Source of the DNA: Arthrobacter ulcerisalmonis
GTDB taxonomy: Bacteria; Actinomycetota; Actinomycetes; Actinomycetales; Micrococcaceae
Reading direction: 5' to 3'
Assembly (NCBI RefSeq): GCF_900609065.1
Contig: NZ_UXAU01000041.1
Location: 62,001-126,000, forward strand
DNA length: 64,000 nucleotides
Shown here: positions 28,066 through 37,400 of the stretch, in pieces
How positions within the stretch are numbered: position 1 is the stretch's first letter
Layout of the letters: each line of letters begins with the position of its first letter
Translations under genes and position numbers: made by a program
Notes under the pieces: generated by a model
Told to the model about the DNA's origin: nothing
The model's database searches: none
What the model saw: the letters and a program-made list of their open reading frames with translations, nothing else

Positions 28066-28502
28066 TGGTAGATCGTAAAGACATCGGCTCGTGGCTCAGC
28101 GGGCCAGACACCTCCGGCATTTCCCGGTACCCCGGTGCTCGGCTCGGACTGCCCGAATCTGGTCCGGGGTCCATGGCGAGGGCCGGCCGCCGGATTGCGG
28201 CGATCATTATCGATTGGACCATTGCGCTCCTGATCAGCAACTTCGCGTTTGGCGGCGACTCCTGGGCCACCCTGGCGATCTTCGCCATCGAACAGACCAT
28301 CTTGGTCGGCACGCTCGGCTACAGCATTGGTCACCGTGCCCTTGGCATCCACGTCATCCGACGCGGGGGCGGTGCACCAGGCCCACTTGCAGGGCTGTTG
28401 CGCGCCCTGCTCCTTTGCCTGGTCATTCCTGCCGTCATCTTCGACCCAGACCAGCGCGGCCTGCACGACCGCGCCATGAATACCCTGTTGGTCCGGCGCT
28501 AG
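28065..28502 (+). CDS. RDD-family membrane protein
   Basis: A 145-residue membrane protein. After a 38-residue cytoplasmic segment, the RDD pattern starts with SMARAGRRIAAIIIDWTIALLIS, including the conserved Arg and Asp. Further spans lie near residues 68-90 (WATLAIFAIEQTILVGTLGYSIG) and 108-125. The family segment YSIGHRALGIHVIRR follows the second span, and the C-terminal DQRGLHDRAMNTLLV is typical. RDD proteins have no settled function; some are linked to ion or osmolyte transport. The gene is divergent to glnA1 in this layout, as in many actinobacteria. Confidence 0.88.
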   Translation: MVDRKDIGSWLSGPDTSGISRYPGARLGLPESGPGSMARAGRRIAAIIIDWTIALLISNFAFGGDSWATLAIFAIEQTILVGTLGYSIGHRALGIHVIRRGGGAPGPLAGLLRALLLCLVIPAVIFDPDQRGLHDRAMNTLLVRR

Positions 28503-28510
28503 TCCACCCC

Positions 28511-28720
28511 TCCCGGAGCTTTCGCGCCGGAACCGTCATCCCTCCCGGAGCTTTCGCGCCCGAGCCGGCATCCGTCCCGGAGCTTTCGCGGCCAAACCGG
28601 CATCCGTCCCGGAGCTTTCGCGCCTAAACCTGAAACGCTCCCGGAGATATCTAGATAAGGGTCATGACTCCAATCAAATGTCCGGGAGGGTTGGCCGTCT
28701 GCCCGTCAGATCTCCGGGAG
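28511..28720. repeat. Seven-copy TCCCGGAG array phased at 32 bp
   Basis: TCCCGGAG occurs in direct orientation at 28511, 28543, 28575, 28607 and 28639, exactly 32 bp apart. Its reverse complement TCCGGGAG occurs at 28681 and 28713, again 32 bp apart. In the first four copies the core extends to TCCCGGAGCTTTCGCG, and the remaining half of each unit is partly conserved (AACCGGCAT-like). The fifth copy changes to GGAGATATCT. The array fills the 228-base gap between the convergent RDD and DUF3817 genes. Confidence 0.85.
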
Positions 28721-28730
28721 GGTTGGGAGC

Positions 28731-29084
28731 CTAGGCTCGGGTCGACTCCAGCTCATTAGCCAGCTCAGTTGCGGGCGCAGCAGTGAGGTAACCCCTGCGG
28801 CCAGCCCAGCGTTCGAACGCAATGGTGGCGAAGGGGAAGACCGCGGAGAGGCCGGCAAAGAGCGCCACGATGAACGGCCACCGCTGCAGGCGCCATAAGA
28901 CGAGAGCCGCCACACCGTAGGCCACGAAGAGGGCGCCGTGAATCGGTCCAGCGATTTCCACTCCGATTTCGGTGGTGCCAGCGATCCATTTGAAGTACAT
29001 GCCGGTCAGGAGGGCTGCCCAGCTGAAGGCTTCGGCAATGGCAAGGATCTTGAAGGCGCGGATCACGATGGTCTTGGCGGTCAT
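28731..29084 (-). CDS. DUF3817 membrane protein
   Basis: A 117-residue membrane protein with three spans, near residues 10-32 (ILAIAEAFSWAALLTGMYFKW), 42-63 (GPIHGALFVAYGVAALVLW) and 70-90. EAFSW and GPIHGALFVAY are hallmarks of DUF3817, which is common in actinobacteria and of unknown function. I chose the ATG at 29084 because AGGACA lies upstream; the frame also opens at 29117. A terminator separates it from the upstream DUF4191 gene. Confidence 0.85.
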   Translation of the reverse strand: MTAKTIVIRAFKILAIAEAFSWAALLTGMYFKWIAGTTEIGVEIAGPIHGALFVAYGVAALVLWRLQRWPFIVALFAGLSAVFPFATIAFERWAGRRGYLTAAPATELANELESTRA

Positions 29085-29115
29085 GTCGATGTCCTGTCGG
29101 TGCGGGGTGTTGGGC

Positions 29116-29159
29116 AAAAAAGAACGCCCCGGCGCCGGCTGTAGCCGGGACCGGGGCGT
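29116..29159 (-). terminator. Rho-independent terminator after the DUF4191 gene
   Basis: ACGCCCCGG (29124-29132) pairs with CCGGGGCGT (29151-29159), and inner bases extend the stem. On the minus strand it is followed by TTCTTTTTT. It lies 9 bases after the DUF4191 stop. Confidence 0.88.
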
Positions 29160-29167
29160 CCGACGAT

Positions 29168-29917
29168 TTAGCGTCCGCGGTTGGGGCGGGCTTTGTAGGG
29201 GTCAATGCCCTTGGGGATAGGAAGCCGGTTTCCCAGCGACGAGATTCGCTTAGAGACCGTGTTGACCTCCAGCTTGGTGAGTTCCTTCTTCATCTTGCCC
29301 ATCTTTTTGGCTACCTGGCTGATGGGCACCTGGCCCTCGCCACGGCCGCTTTCAATCACGTGGATGGTGACGTTGGGGAGGATGCGCGTCAGGCGCTTGC
29401 GCTCGGCGTCAATGAGCGGCTTGACCCGGTGCGTGGGGCCTTCGCTGACCAGGATGACGCCGGGACGGCCAATGGCGCGGAACACGGCGTCCTGGGTGCG
29501 GGGGTTGACGGAGACTGGCTGGTCTTCGGTGATCCAGCCACGGCGGAGGGTGCCCAGCGCTGCGCCAGAGGCGCCCGGCTGGTTCTCGATCTGCGCGAAC
29601 GCGGCCCGCTCGGCGCGGCGGGACAAGATGAGGGTGGCTCCCAGCAGGCCAAGCATGATGCCGATGATGAGGCCGGTAATCCAGTTGTCCAGCAGGAAGC
29701 CCACCAGGAGGCCTGCAGCGACGACACCGAGGAACACCAGCAGCATGAGCCACGGCGCCATGGGGTCGTGGCGCCGGGTCATGGTGAAGACCTCGGCGAT
29801 TTGCTTGAGGCGGCTTGGCTTCTTGACCTTGGGTTCTTTCGGCTTGCGAGAGAAAAGGCCGCGCTTGGGAGCGCGGGATGCCGCGGTGGGGTTGCTGGAG
29901 TCAGTGGATTTCGCCAT
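29168..29917 (-). CDS. DUF4191 membrane protein
   Basis: A 249-residue protein. A basic N-terminal tail (KRGLFSRKPKEPKVKKPSRLKQIAEVFTMTRRHDP) leads to two spans near residues 55-75 and 78-97 (WLMLLVFLGVVAAGLLVGFLL and WITGLIIGIMLGLLGATLILS). The soluble C-terminal domain has RPGVILVSEGPTHRVKPLIDAERKR and ends in a Lys-rich KKMGKMKKELTKLE segment. DUF4191 is an actinobacterial family found next to lipA, as here, but has no known function. A link to lipoate metabolism is only positional. Confidence 0.88.
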   Translation of the reverse strand: MAKSTDSSNPTAASRAPKRGLFSRKPKEPKVKKPSRLKQIAEVFTMTRRHDPMAPWLMLLVFLGVVAAGLLVGFLLDNWITGLIIGIMLGLLGATLILSRRAERAAFAQIENQPGASGAALGTLRRGWITEDQPVSVNPRTQDAVFRAIGRPGVILVSEGPTHRVKPLIDAERKRLTRILPNVTIHVIESGRGEGQVPISQVAKKMGKMKKELTKLEVNTVSKRISSLGNRLPIPKGIDPYKARPNRGR

Positions 29918-29947
29918 AGTTCCTCAATTCTACGTGACCAGACGCCA

Positions 29948-29983
29948 AAGGCCGGACGCCAATATCCTGCGGCGTCCGGCCTT
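29948..29983 (-). terminator. Hairpin terminator after lipA
   Basis: A perfect 13-bp stem (29948-29960 with 29971-29983; arm AAGGCCGGACGCC) has a 10-base loop and follows the lipA stop by about 23 bases on the minus strand. Confidence 0.75.
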
Positions 29984-30006
29984 AAGGACCTGCTCTTAAC
30001 TACTGA

Positions 30007-31014
30007 TCAGGAATGCGCGGCCAGGAGTGAGCTGGCTTCCTGCCGGGTGCTGCCTGAGCTCTCGATGTGGGCCAGCTGGGCGGGAATCTCCCACCCCTTC
30101 TTCCGCATGGCGGTGGCCCAGAGGCGGCCGGCGCGGTAGGAAGACCGCACCAACGGGCCGGACATGACTCCCAGGAAGCCGATTTCGTCGGCCTCATTCT
30201 GCAAGTCAACGAATTCCTGCGGCTTGACCCAGCGATCCACCGGCAAGTGCCGCTCCGAGGGGCGCAGGTACTGGGTGATGGTGATGAGGTCGCAGCCAGC
30301 CTCGTGCAGGTCGCGGAGTGCTTCAGAGATTTCCTCGCGGGTCTCACCCATGCCCAGGATCAGGTTGGACTTGGTGACCATGCCGAGTTTGCGGCCCTGC
30401 GTGATGACGTCGAGGGAACGTTCGTACCGGAACGCCGGGCGGATGCGCTTGAAGATCCGGGGGACCGTTTCAACGTTGTGCGCAAACACTTCAGGCTTCG
30501 AATCGCAGATCGCCGCGATGTGCTCCGGACGTCCGGAGAAGTCGGGAATAAGGAGTTCGACGCCGGTGCCGGGGTTCAGCTCGTGGATCTTACGGACCGT
30601 CTCGGCGTAGAGCCAGACGCCCTCGTCCGCAAGGTCATCTCGGGCCACGCCGGTCACGGTGGCGTAGCGCAACTGCATCGCCTGGACGGAGCGGGCCACC
30701 TTGGTGGGCTCGAACATGTCAACGGGGGAGGGTTTGCCGGTGTCGATCTGGCAGAAATCGCAGCGGCGGGTGCATTCGGAGCCGCCGATGAGGAAGGTAG
30801 CTTCCTTGTCTTCCCAACATTCAAAGATGTTGGGGCAACCAGCTTCTTCACAGACCGTGTGGAGGCCTTCTTTTTTGACCAGGTTCTTGAGTTGGACGAA
30901 CTCCGGGCCCATCTGGACCTTTGCCTTGATCCAGTCCGGCTTGCGCTCGACGGGAACTGCCGCGTTGCGCTGTTCGATCCGGAGCATCTTCCGGCCTTCG
31001 GGTGCCAGTGTCAA
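30007..31014 (-). CDS. lipA: LipA, lipoyl synthase
   Basis: A radical SAM enzyme that inserts two sulfurs into octanoyl-lysine to make lipoyl groups. The 335 residues hold the auxiliary [4Fe-4S] cysteines Cys55, Cys60 and Cys66 ([12 protein letters not shown]) and the radical-SAM CX3CX2C at Cys81, Cys85 and Cys88 (CTRRCDFC). The C-terminal RSSYRAG supplies the conserved Ser ligand. Start: TTG at 31014 overlaps the lipB stop as TTGA, with AAGGAG 9 bases upstream; ATG at codon 10 is an alternative. Lipoyl acceptors are probably the E2 encoded at 39174 and other lipoyl proteins outside the window. Confidence 0.97.
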   Translation of the reverse strand: MTLAPEGRKMLRIEQRNAAVPVERKPDWIKAKVQMGPEFVQLKNLVKKEGLHTVCEEAGCPNIFECWEDKEATFLIGGSECTRRCDFCQIDTGKPSPVDMFEPTKVARSVQAMQLRYATVTGVARDDLADEGVWLYAETVRKIHELNPGTGVELLIPDFSGRPEHIAAICDSKPEVFAHNVETVPRIFKRIRPAFRYERSLDVITQGRKLGMVTKSNLILGMGETREEISEALRDLHEAGCDLITITQYLRPSERHLPVDRWVKPQEFVDLQNEADEIGFLGVMSGPLVRSSYRAGRLWATAMRKKGWEIPAQLAHIESSGSTRQEASSLLAAHS

Positions 31015-31679
31015 AGTAATGCTCCTTCTGGGGTGGCGACTAGTGCGTCTTCATTCTTGCGCAGTTCCTCGGTGATCCTGTCAACGAGGTCTGCTGGTGC
31101 GACATCGCGGCCAATCTCCGCCGCGATGGTGGTCACGCTGGCGTCGGTGATCCCGCAGGCGATGATCTGCGCGTAGGGGGCGAGATCGTTGTTGCAGTTG
31201 ATGGCGAAGCCATGCATGGTGACGCCCTCATGGACACGAATTCCGATGGCGGCAATTTTTCGGTCCGGACCTTTGGCATCCGCTTCGAGCCAGACGCCGG
31301 CCCGGCCCTTGATCCGGACAGCGGCGATGCCGTAATCGGCGAGGACCGCGATAATGACGGCCTCGAGCCGTTCCACGTAGTCCCGGATGCCGGCTCGGTG
31401 CTTGAGTTTGATGATGGGATAGGCAACCAGCTGGCCGGGGCCGTGCCACGTGAGCTTACCGCCGCGATCTACCGCCACCACGGGAGTGCCGTCGAAGGGC
31501 CGTTCGTGGTCCTCGGTGCGTTTGCCTGCCGTGTACACGGCTGCGTGTTCAAGGTACAGGACGGTGCTGGGCGCCGTTCCGGCGACAACTTTGTCATGGA
31601 GTTCGGCCTGGATTTTCCAACCACTCGCGTAGTCGATGAAATCCGGTGCCAGACCCAGCTGTGAAAACTGAAGAGTCAT
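31011..31679 (-). CDS. lipB: LipB, octanoyl-(acyl carrier protein) transferase
   Basis: LipB moves octanoate from acyl carrier protein to the lysine of lipoyl domains, the step before LipA. The 222 residues show [13 protein letters not shown], the [18 protein letters not shown] substrate loop, and [35 protein letters not shown], where the ACGI cysteine is the catalytic residue and the family lysine is in RIKGRAGVW. The ATG follows a TAAGCT box by 7 bases with no Shine-Dalgarno. lipA overlaps its stop, so the pair form an operon. Confidence 0.95.
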   Translation of the reverse strand: MTLQFSQLGLAPDFIDYASGWKIQAELHDKVVAGTAPSTVLYLEHAAVYTAGKRTEDHERPFDGTPVVAVDRGGKLTWHGPGQLVAYPIIKLKHRAGIRDYVERLEAVIIAVLADYGIAAVRIKGRAGVWLEADAKGPDRKIAAIGIRVHEGVTMHGFAINCNNDLAPYAQIIACGITDASVTTIAAEIGRDVAPADLVDRITEELRKNEDALVATPEGALL

Positions 31680-31692
31680 GCTGAACAGCTTA
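31679..31692 (-). promoter_or_regulatory. -10 box placing lipB as leaderless
   Basis: On the minus strand TAAGCT (31692-31687) is followed by 7 bases and the ATG at 31679. Confidence 0.5.
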
Positions 31693-31819
31693 GACCTCTG
31701 CTGCGGCCAGACATGATTTAGTGCTTAAGCTCACCGCTCCGGGCAGTCATCATCGGCAGGCAGGGGGCTGCCTGTGGATAACTTCTGCAGCGTTGCGCGT
31801 TTTGGACTAGAAATAGGTC

Positions 31820-33478
31820 ATGGCGGAAGAGGAACGGCCGACGGCGGCTGGTTATGACGTGGGGCGCAGGTTAGGTCGCGGCGGAAGCGCCAGCGTCTGG
31901 CTGGTCCAGGATCAGCGGACCCGCCAGGAGTATGCCCTCAAATGCTTCGATGCGGCAGGCAGACCCGAAACCGGGCGAGCTGACGAGGACGCCATCCGAC
32001 GCGAAGTCCGTATCCTGTCAGTCCTCGATCACGCCCATCTGGTCAAGGCACGCAGCGTCATCCGGGTCAACGATTTCGCACTGGCCACGAGTGGTGGGCA
32101 GGGTGAGGTGCAAGGTCCCGTGGGGTTGCTCATGGATTACGCTCCTGGTGGATCGCTGGCAGCGCTCCTGTCGGCCCGGACGCAGATCAGTGTGGGTGAG
32201 ACGGTCACCGTCCTGACCCCTCTTGCCCAGGCGTTGGCCTACCTGCACGGAAAAGGTTTCACCCATGGCGACGTGTCGCCGGGCAATGTCCTGTTCACAG
32301 CCCACGGGAAGCCGCTGTTGGCTGATCTGGGGGTTGCCCGGATGCTCGGCGAGCCGGCAGCGGACGCTACGAGTGGGACGGCTGGCTTCGTGGATCCGGC
32401 ACCCTTGGATGTGGTCCGCGCCGGACTGCAGCCAGAACGCGACGTCTATTCCCTGGCGGCCCTGGGCTGGTTCTGCCTCACGGGGACTGCCCCCGGCCGC
32501 ACCCGAGACCGCGCCCCGTTGCCCTTGCTGGTGCCCGAGGTGCCAGTTGACCTCGTCACTGCCCTCGAGGCGGGCCTGAACGAGGACCGTCGGCAACGGC
32601 CCACTGCTGCCGCCTTCGCCGTGGCCCTTTTCCGCAGTGCAGCGGCGCGGCCGGTGGACCTGGCCGGCTCAGTGCATTCCTCGGTGGTCCCACAACTCCT
32701 GACGCGACGCCAGGAGCCGGTCCCGACGCGGCGGGCGGCGTTGATTGCCCGTTGGCAGGACGCACGACGGCGGCTGCTCACCCGGCAGCCACCGGCCGAT
32801 GCCGTGCCGGCGCACGGCAGGCGGGCCAGCGAAGTGCCGAAACCGAAGGGACGGGCAGCGTCGCGTTATCGGGGTTGGGCGGCTGGACTTCGGCATATCA
32901 CTGCGATCCTGGGCGGGTTGACCCTCGTGGTGGCTGCTGCCTGCGGCTGGTGGCTGTGGGGCCCCAAGCCCGTCACTCCCGGCCAACAGAGCGGTAGTGT
33001 CCCCGCCGCGTTGAGCGAGACGGTCAACGGCGGTGAATCAGCTACGGCAGAATCGACGGAGTTGGCCAGGGTCAAGGCGGCCGCCGCGTCGGCTGATCCT
33101 GTCCTTGCGGTTAGTGGGCTCTCCGCACTCCGGGACGGAGCTCTCCGGAAAGGAAACCCGGAATTGCTCGCCGAGGTCAACGTCGCAGGATCGGCTGCCG
33201 CGGCTGCCGATGACGCGTTCATGGCGAGACTGGTGGCGTCCGGGCAGCGACTCGACGGCTTCACCAGCTCCATCAGCGATGCGTTCCTAGTGGGAGCTGC
33301 CACTGATGCACGAGCTGTGGTCGCCGTGACGGCAGCTACCTCCGACTATCGGGAAGTCGATGCCAGCGGTGCCGTGCTGTCAAGTGCCCCGGAGCGGGGC
33401 AGTCAACGGCTCCATGTGGTCCTGCTGGCTGTGGACGGCTACTGGCGGGTCAGCGAAATTTTGCCGGTCACCGGCTGA
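31820..33478 (+). CDS. Membrane-anchored Ser/Thr protein kinase-like protein
   Basis: A 552-residue single-pass protein with a kinase domain at about residues 12-275. The glycine loop reads LGRGGSASVW, the ATP lysine is Lys41 (YALKCF), and the metal aspartate is Asp169 (LADLGVARM). The catalytic loop is HGDVSPGN (149-156), keeping Asp151 and Asn156 but with Gly for the usual Arg and Ser for Lys, so it is a non-RD kinase that may be weak. A span at about 358-380 leads to an external domain of about 170 residues with no PASTA repeats; its end (HVVLLAVDGYWRVSEILPV) resembles an NTF2-like strand pair. Ligand and targets are unknown. Confidence 0.85.
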   Translation: MAEEERPTAAGYDVGRRLGRGGSASVWLVQDQRTRQEYALKCFDAAGRPETGRADEDAIRREVRILSVLDHAHLVKARSVIRVNDFALATSGGQGEVQGPVGLLMDYAPGGSLAALLSARTQISVGETVTVLTPLAQALAYLHGKGFTHGDVSPGNVLFTAHGKPLLADLGVARMLGEPAADATSGTAGFVDPAPLDVVRAGLQPERDVYSLAALGWFCLTGTAPGRTRDRAPLPLLVPEVPVDLVTALEAGLNEDRRQRPTAAAFAVALFRSAAARPVDLAGSVHSSVVPQLLTRRQEPVPTRRAALIARWQDARRRLLTRQPPADAVPAHGRRASEVPKPKGRAASRYRGWAAGLRHITAILGGLTLVVAAACGWWLWGPKPVTPGQQSGSVPAALSETVNGGESATAESTELARVKAAAASADPVLAVSGLSALRDGALRKGNPELLAEVNVAGSAAAAADDAFMARLVASGQRLDGFTSSISDAFLVGAATDARAVVAVTAATSDYREVDASGAVLSSAPERGSQRLHVVLLAVDGYWRVSEILPVTG

Positions 33479-33488
33479 GGAACCCAGC

Positions 33489-34418
33489 TCAGTCTTTGCC
33501 AGCCACCCAGGCAGCAGCGGACGCCAGCGTGGGTTGTTGCCAGGTGAAGCCGGCGGCGGACAGCACGGTGGGTTCCATTCGCTGGCTGGAGAGCAGGAGT
33601 TCCTCGGCCAGGTCCTGCATCAGCAACCGGAGCACCGGCGCGGGAACCCGGAGGATGGCCGGCCGGTGCAGGGCTTTGGCGAGTGCTGCCACAATGGCGT
33701 CCACATCTGCCTGTTCGGGAGCGCAGAGGTTCGCCGGTCCCACCACCGAATCGCCTGCCCCACCAGTTGGGGACCCCGCCGTCGGCCCTGTCAGGAGAAA
33801 GAGGAACGCCGAGGAAATATCCGGGAGCGTGATCCACGGCCAGAACTGTCGGCCGTTTCCGAGTGGCCCGCCCACCCCCAGCTTCAGGAGCGGCAACAGT
33901 TTCCCCAGCGCGCCGCCGGTCCTGCTAAACACCACACCGGTCCGCGGGGTCACCACACGGACGCCGTCCGGAGCCTCATGGGCGGCATCTTCCCAGGCCA
34001 GGCAGACGCGTGACAGCATGGCAGAGCCTGCGGGTGCGGTCTCGCGCAGCACCGTGTTGCCGGCGTCGCCGTAGTAGCCGGAAGCCGATTGGCTGAGGAA
34101 GGTGGCTGGTGGGACGTCCATCTGGTGCATCGCAGCTGCCAAGGTTTTGGTGGCGTCGACGCGTGAACTGAAGATCTCAGCCACCCGTTTCTTGGTCCAT
34201 GGCCTGTCGCCAATGCCGGCGCCGGAAAGGTTCACCACAGCGTCGGCACCAGCCAGCGCTGCGGGGTTGAGATCCCCGGTGGCAGGATCCCAGCGGACCT
34301 CTGCGCTGGAGGAAGGTTCGCGCCTGACGAGTGCCACAACATCGTGCCCAGCGGCGCGGAAGGTTGCAGACATATGGGTGCCGATCAGTCCCGAAGCCCC
34401 GGCCATGACAATACGCAT
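33489..34418 (-). CDS. SDR39U1/TIGR01777-type NAD-dependent epimerase
   Basis: An atypical SDR protein of 309 residues. MRIVMAGASGLIGTHM carries the GxxGxxG dinucleotide site; DAVVNLSGAGIGDRPWTKKR and SASGYYGD follow the TIGR01777 pattern. The C-terminal extension LNLCAPEQADVDA- and PAPVLRLLMQDLAEELLLSSQRMEP-like text is typical of the YfcH-like group. The ATG at 34418 has GGAG upstream. It diverges from the tricorn gene across 74 bases and converges on the kinase gene. The substrate is unknown. Confidence 0.88.
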   Translation of the reverse strand: MRIVMAGASGLIGTHMSATFRAAGHDVVALVRREPSSSAEVRWDPATGDLNPAALAGADAVVNLSGAGIGDRPWTKKRVAEIFSSRVDATKTLAAAMHQMDVPPATFLSQSASGYYGDAGNTVLRETAPAGSAMLSRVCLAWEDAAHEAPDGVRVVTPRTGVVFSRTGGALGKLLPLLKLGVGGPLGNGRQFWPWITLPDISSAFLFLLTGPTAGSPTGGAGDSVVGPANLCAPEQADVDAIVAALAKALHRPAILRVPAPVLRLLMQDLAEELLLSSQRMEPTVLSAAGFTWQQPTLASAAAWVAGKD

Positions 34419-34480
34419 ACTCCATCTCACCACGGCTGATGCCCTGCTGGCACGCGCGGCAGGCGGCGGATTCGTGTGAC

Positions 34481-34493
34481 TATGATCGATTGA
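34481..34493 (+). promoter_or_regulatory. -10 box placing the tricorn gene as leaderless
   Basis: TATGAT at 34481-34486 is followed by 6 bases and the ATG at 34493. No Shine-Dalgarno sequence is present. Confidence 0.6.
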
Positions 34494-37400
34494 TGACCTC
34501 TTCGAGCTACTTACGTTTCCCGCATCTGCATGGCGATCTGGTCACCTTCGTGGCTGAAGACGATGTCTGGATTGCGCCATTAACCGGAGGCCGGGCATGG
34601 CGGGTCTCGGCCCTGCAGTTGCCAGCCCGCAATCCCAGGTTCACCCCGGACGGGCAGCGCCTCGTCTGGTCGGTGGTGCAGGGGAGCGCGCCCGAGGTGG
34701 TCAGTGCCGAGGTGGATGGCGGCGGCTACCGTCAGCTGACCTACTTTGGCCATGCAACCACCAAGGTCAAAGGCTTCACCCCCGACGGGTCAGTGGTAGT
34801 CACCAGCGCCTTCCGGCAGGCGGAAAGCCGCCACACGTACGCGTACAGCATCCCGGTAGAAGGGGGCTCCGCGCAGGAACTGCCGTTTGGCCCGGTCGAG
34901 GGCGTGGCTTTCGGACCGGTGGTGGGCGATGAACGGCCGGTGGTGCTGGCATCAGTGCTCTCCCGCGAACCCGCTTGGTGGAAGCGCTATCGTGGCGGCA
35001 CCGCGGGCAAGTTGTGGATCGATGCCGACGGCGGCGGCGAGTTCGCGCGCCTGGTTCCCGAGATCGACGGGAACCTCACCGATCCGTTGTGGGTGGACGG
35101 CCGGATCGCCTTCCTGTCCGACCACGAAGGCTACGGCAACCTGTACTCGGTCCTGCCCACCGGCAAGGATCTGCGCCGACACACGGACCACGAGGATTTC
35201 TATGTCCGGCACGCTGCGACCGACGGCACGCGCGTCATCTTTGAATCGGCAGGCGAGTTGTGGGTCCTGAACGACCTCACCTCTGACGCCACAAAGTTGG
35301 ACATCACGCTGGGTTCCGCCTCCCAGGCCCGCCGCCCCGCGCTGCTGAAGACCGCCAAGCATCTGGGCGCCGTCGTTCCGGACGACGCCGGCACGGCCAG
35401 TGCCGTCGAGGCGCACGGCACGCTGCACTGGCTGCGCCACAAGGACGGCCCGTCCCGCATCGTCGAAGCTGCTCCCGGGGTCCGCGGTCGCCTTCCGCGC
35501 CCCGTCGCCGGTGGCAGGATCGCCTACGTCGCAGACCATGGCGGGGTGGAGGCACTATACGTCAAGGACATCGCCGCCCCCGTTCGGCAGCGGACGACGC
35601 CGGCCCCCGCCGCACTGCCAGCGTCGGCAGCCGGAGGAGGTGCCGGCGTCGTTCGTGCCACGGTGGGGGCAGACGCCCTTGCCGGTGAAACGGCCAGCTC
35701 CAAAGACGGTGAAGCGCCCTTGCCGCAACCCGTGCCTGCCGCTGGCGCAACTGGACGCTCCGTTGCGTCAGCCCATCCTCCTGCCAGCGATGACACCCCC
35801 GCCGCGTCCACAGCCCCCTTGGCGGCAGATACCGAGCCTGACCAGGGCAAACGTGATGCGGCGAAGCCTGCTGGCAGCCACACCGAGGCGGTCCGCATCG
35901 ACCTCCCGTCGCCGTCGCGCGTCAGTTCGATGGAAGCCAGCCCGGACGGCCAGTGGCTGGCGGTGGGGACGTCCTTTGGCGACCTGCACCTGGTAGACAC
36001 CACGAGCGGCCAGCTCACTCTGGTGGCCAGCATCGGCGAAGGGTCCATTGACGATCTCGCGTGGTCTGGTGATTCCCGCTGGGTGGCGTGGTCCGAGCCG
36101 GTGACATCGTTTGGCGCGCGCAGCCGGCTGCGGCTCGTCGAGGCGGGCCAGGGTGGCGGCATTGTGGAGGTCACCGACGGTCGGTTCTGCGATAGATCCC
36201 CGTCCTTCACTCCGGACGGTAAGTTCCTGGCATTCCTGTCCAACCGGAGCTTCGACCCGGTCTACGACGGGCATTCATTCGACCTGTCCTTCCCGAGCCC
36301 CATCAAGCCGTACCTGGTGGCCCTGGGCGCTGACACGCCGTCGCCGTTCGGCCCTGCTGTGGCAGCGGACGCCGATGAACCCGATGAGGCCACTGACGAC
36401 GTGGCCGCCGTGGTGGTAGAGCCGGAGAACATCTCCCAGCGCGTGATCGGCGTCCCCGTCCCGCAGGGCAACTACGCCTCGCTCAAGGCCACCCACGGTG
36501 CACTGCTGTGGCTCGATGCCGCGTTGGCCGGAGTGACAGGTGACGGCAAGGCCAGCCAGGAAGACAAGGACACCAAACCCAGCCTGGTGCGATTCGAGAT
36601 CGCCCGGCGGAAGACCACCACGCTCGTGGACACGCTGGACAGCTACCGGCTCTCCGGCGACCGGAAGAAGGCGGTGGTGATTGCCGAGAAGCAAGTCACC
36701 GTGGTGCCCGTTGATGCCAAGGCTGACGAGGACTCAGGCAAGCTCGTCAAGGTTGATTTGGGCCGCATCCGCGTGATGATGGATCCCGTCAGCGTCTGGG
36801 GCCAGGCGTTTGACGAAGCGTGGCGCCTGCAACGGGACTTCTACTGGACGGAGGACATGGCGGGCCAGGACTGGGAGTCCATCGCCCGGCGTTACCGCCC
36901 ACTGGTGGCCCGGCTGGGCTCACACGATGACCTGGTGGACCTGCTCTGGGAGCTCCACGGCGAGCTGGGGACTTCCCACGCGTATGTGCGTCCGGCGGCC
37001 GTCTCGGAGCCGGGCAGCCACGGGCAGGGCCGGCTGGGGGCTGACGTTGAGGCCACAGAAGCGGGGTGGGAAATCACTCGAATCTTGGCCAGCGAGTCCT
37101 CCGACCCGCTGGCGACCTCACCACTGACCCGCCCCGGGGTAGGCGCCAAGCCAGGCGATATCATCCTGGCCATTGACGGGGTGCCGCTGACTCCCACGGT
37201 CTCGCCAGCCATGCAACTGGTGGGTGCTGCTGGCCGGGCGGTGGAACTCACCCTGCTCAACGGGGCCGCGCACGGCGAGGCCACCGGAACCCAACGGCGC
37301 GTGGCAGTAGTGCCCATCAAGGATGAGGAACGGTTGCGCTACCAGGAATGGGTGGCAGCTAACCGGCGCACGGTCCGCGAAGCCTCAGACGGCGCCTACG

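Noticed and set aside
28091-28627. 178-codon frame reading through the 32-bp array
   Set aside because: It overlaps the RDD gene in another frame, and 32 is not a multiple of three, so the repeat does not encode a repeated peptide.
28505-28725. CRISPR array
   Set aside because: The period is 32 bp including the variable half, so there is no room for repeat plus spacer; orientation flips and there are no cas genes.
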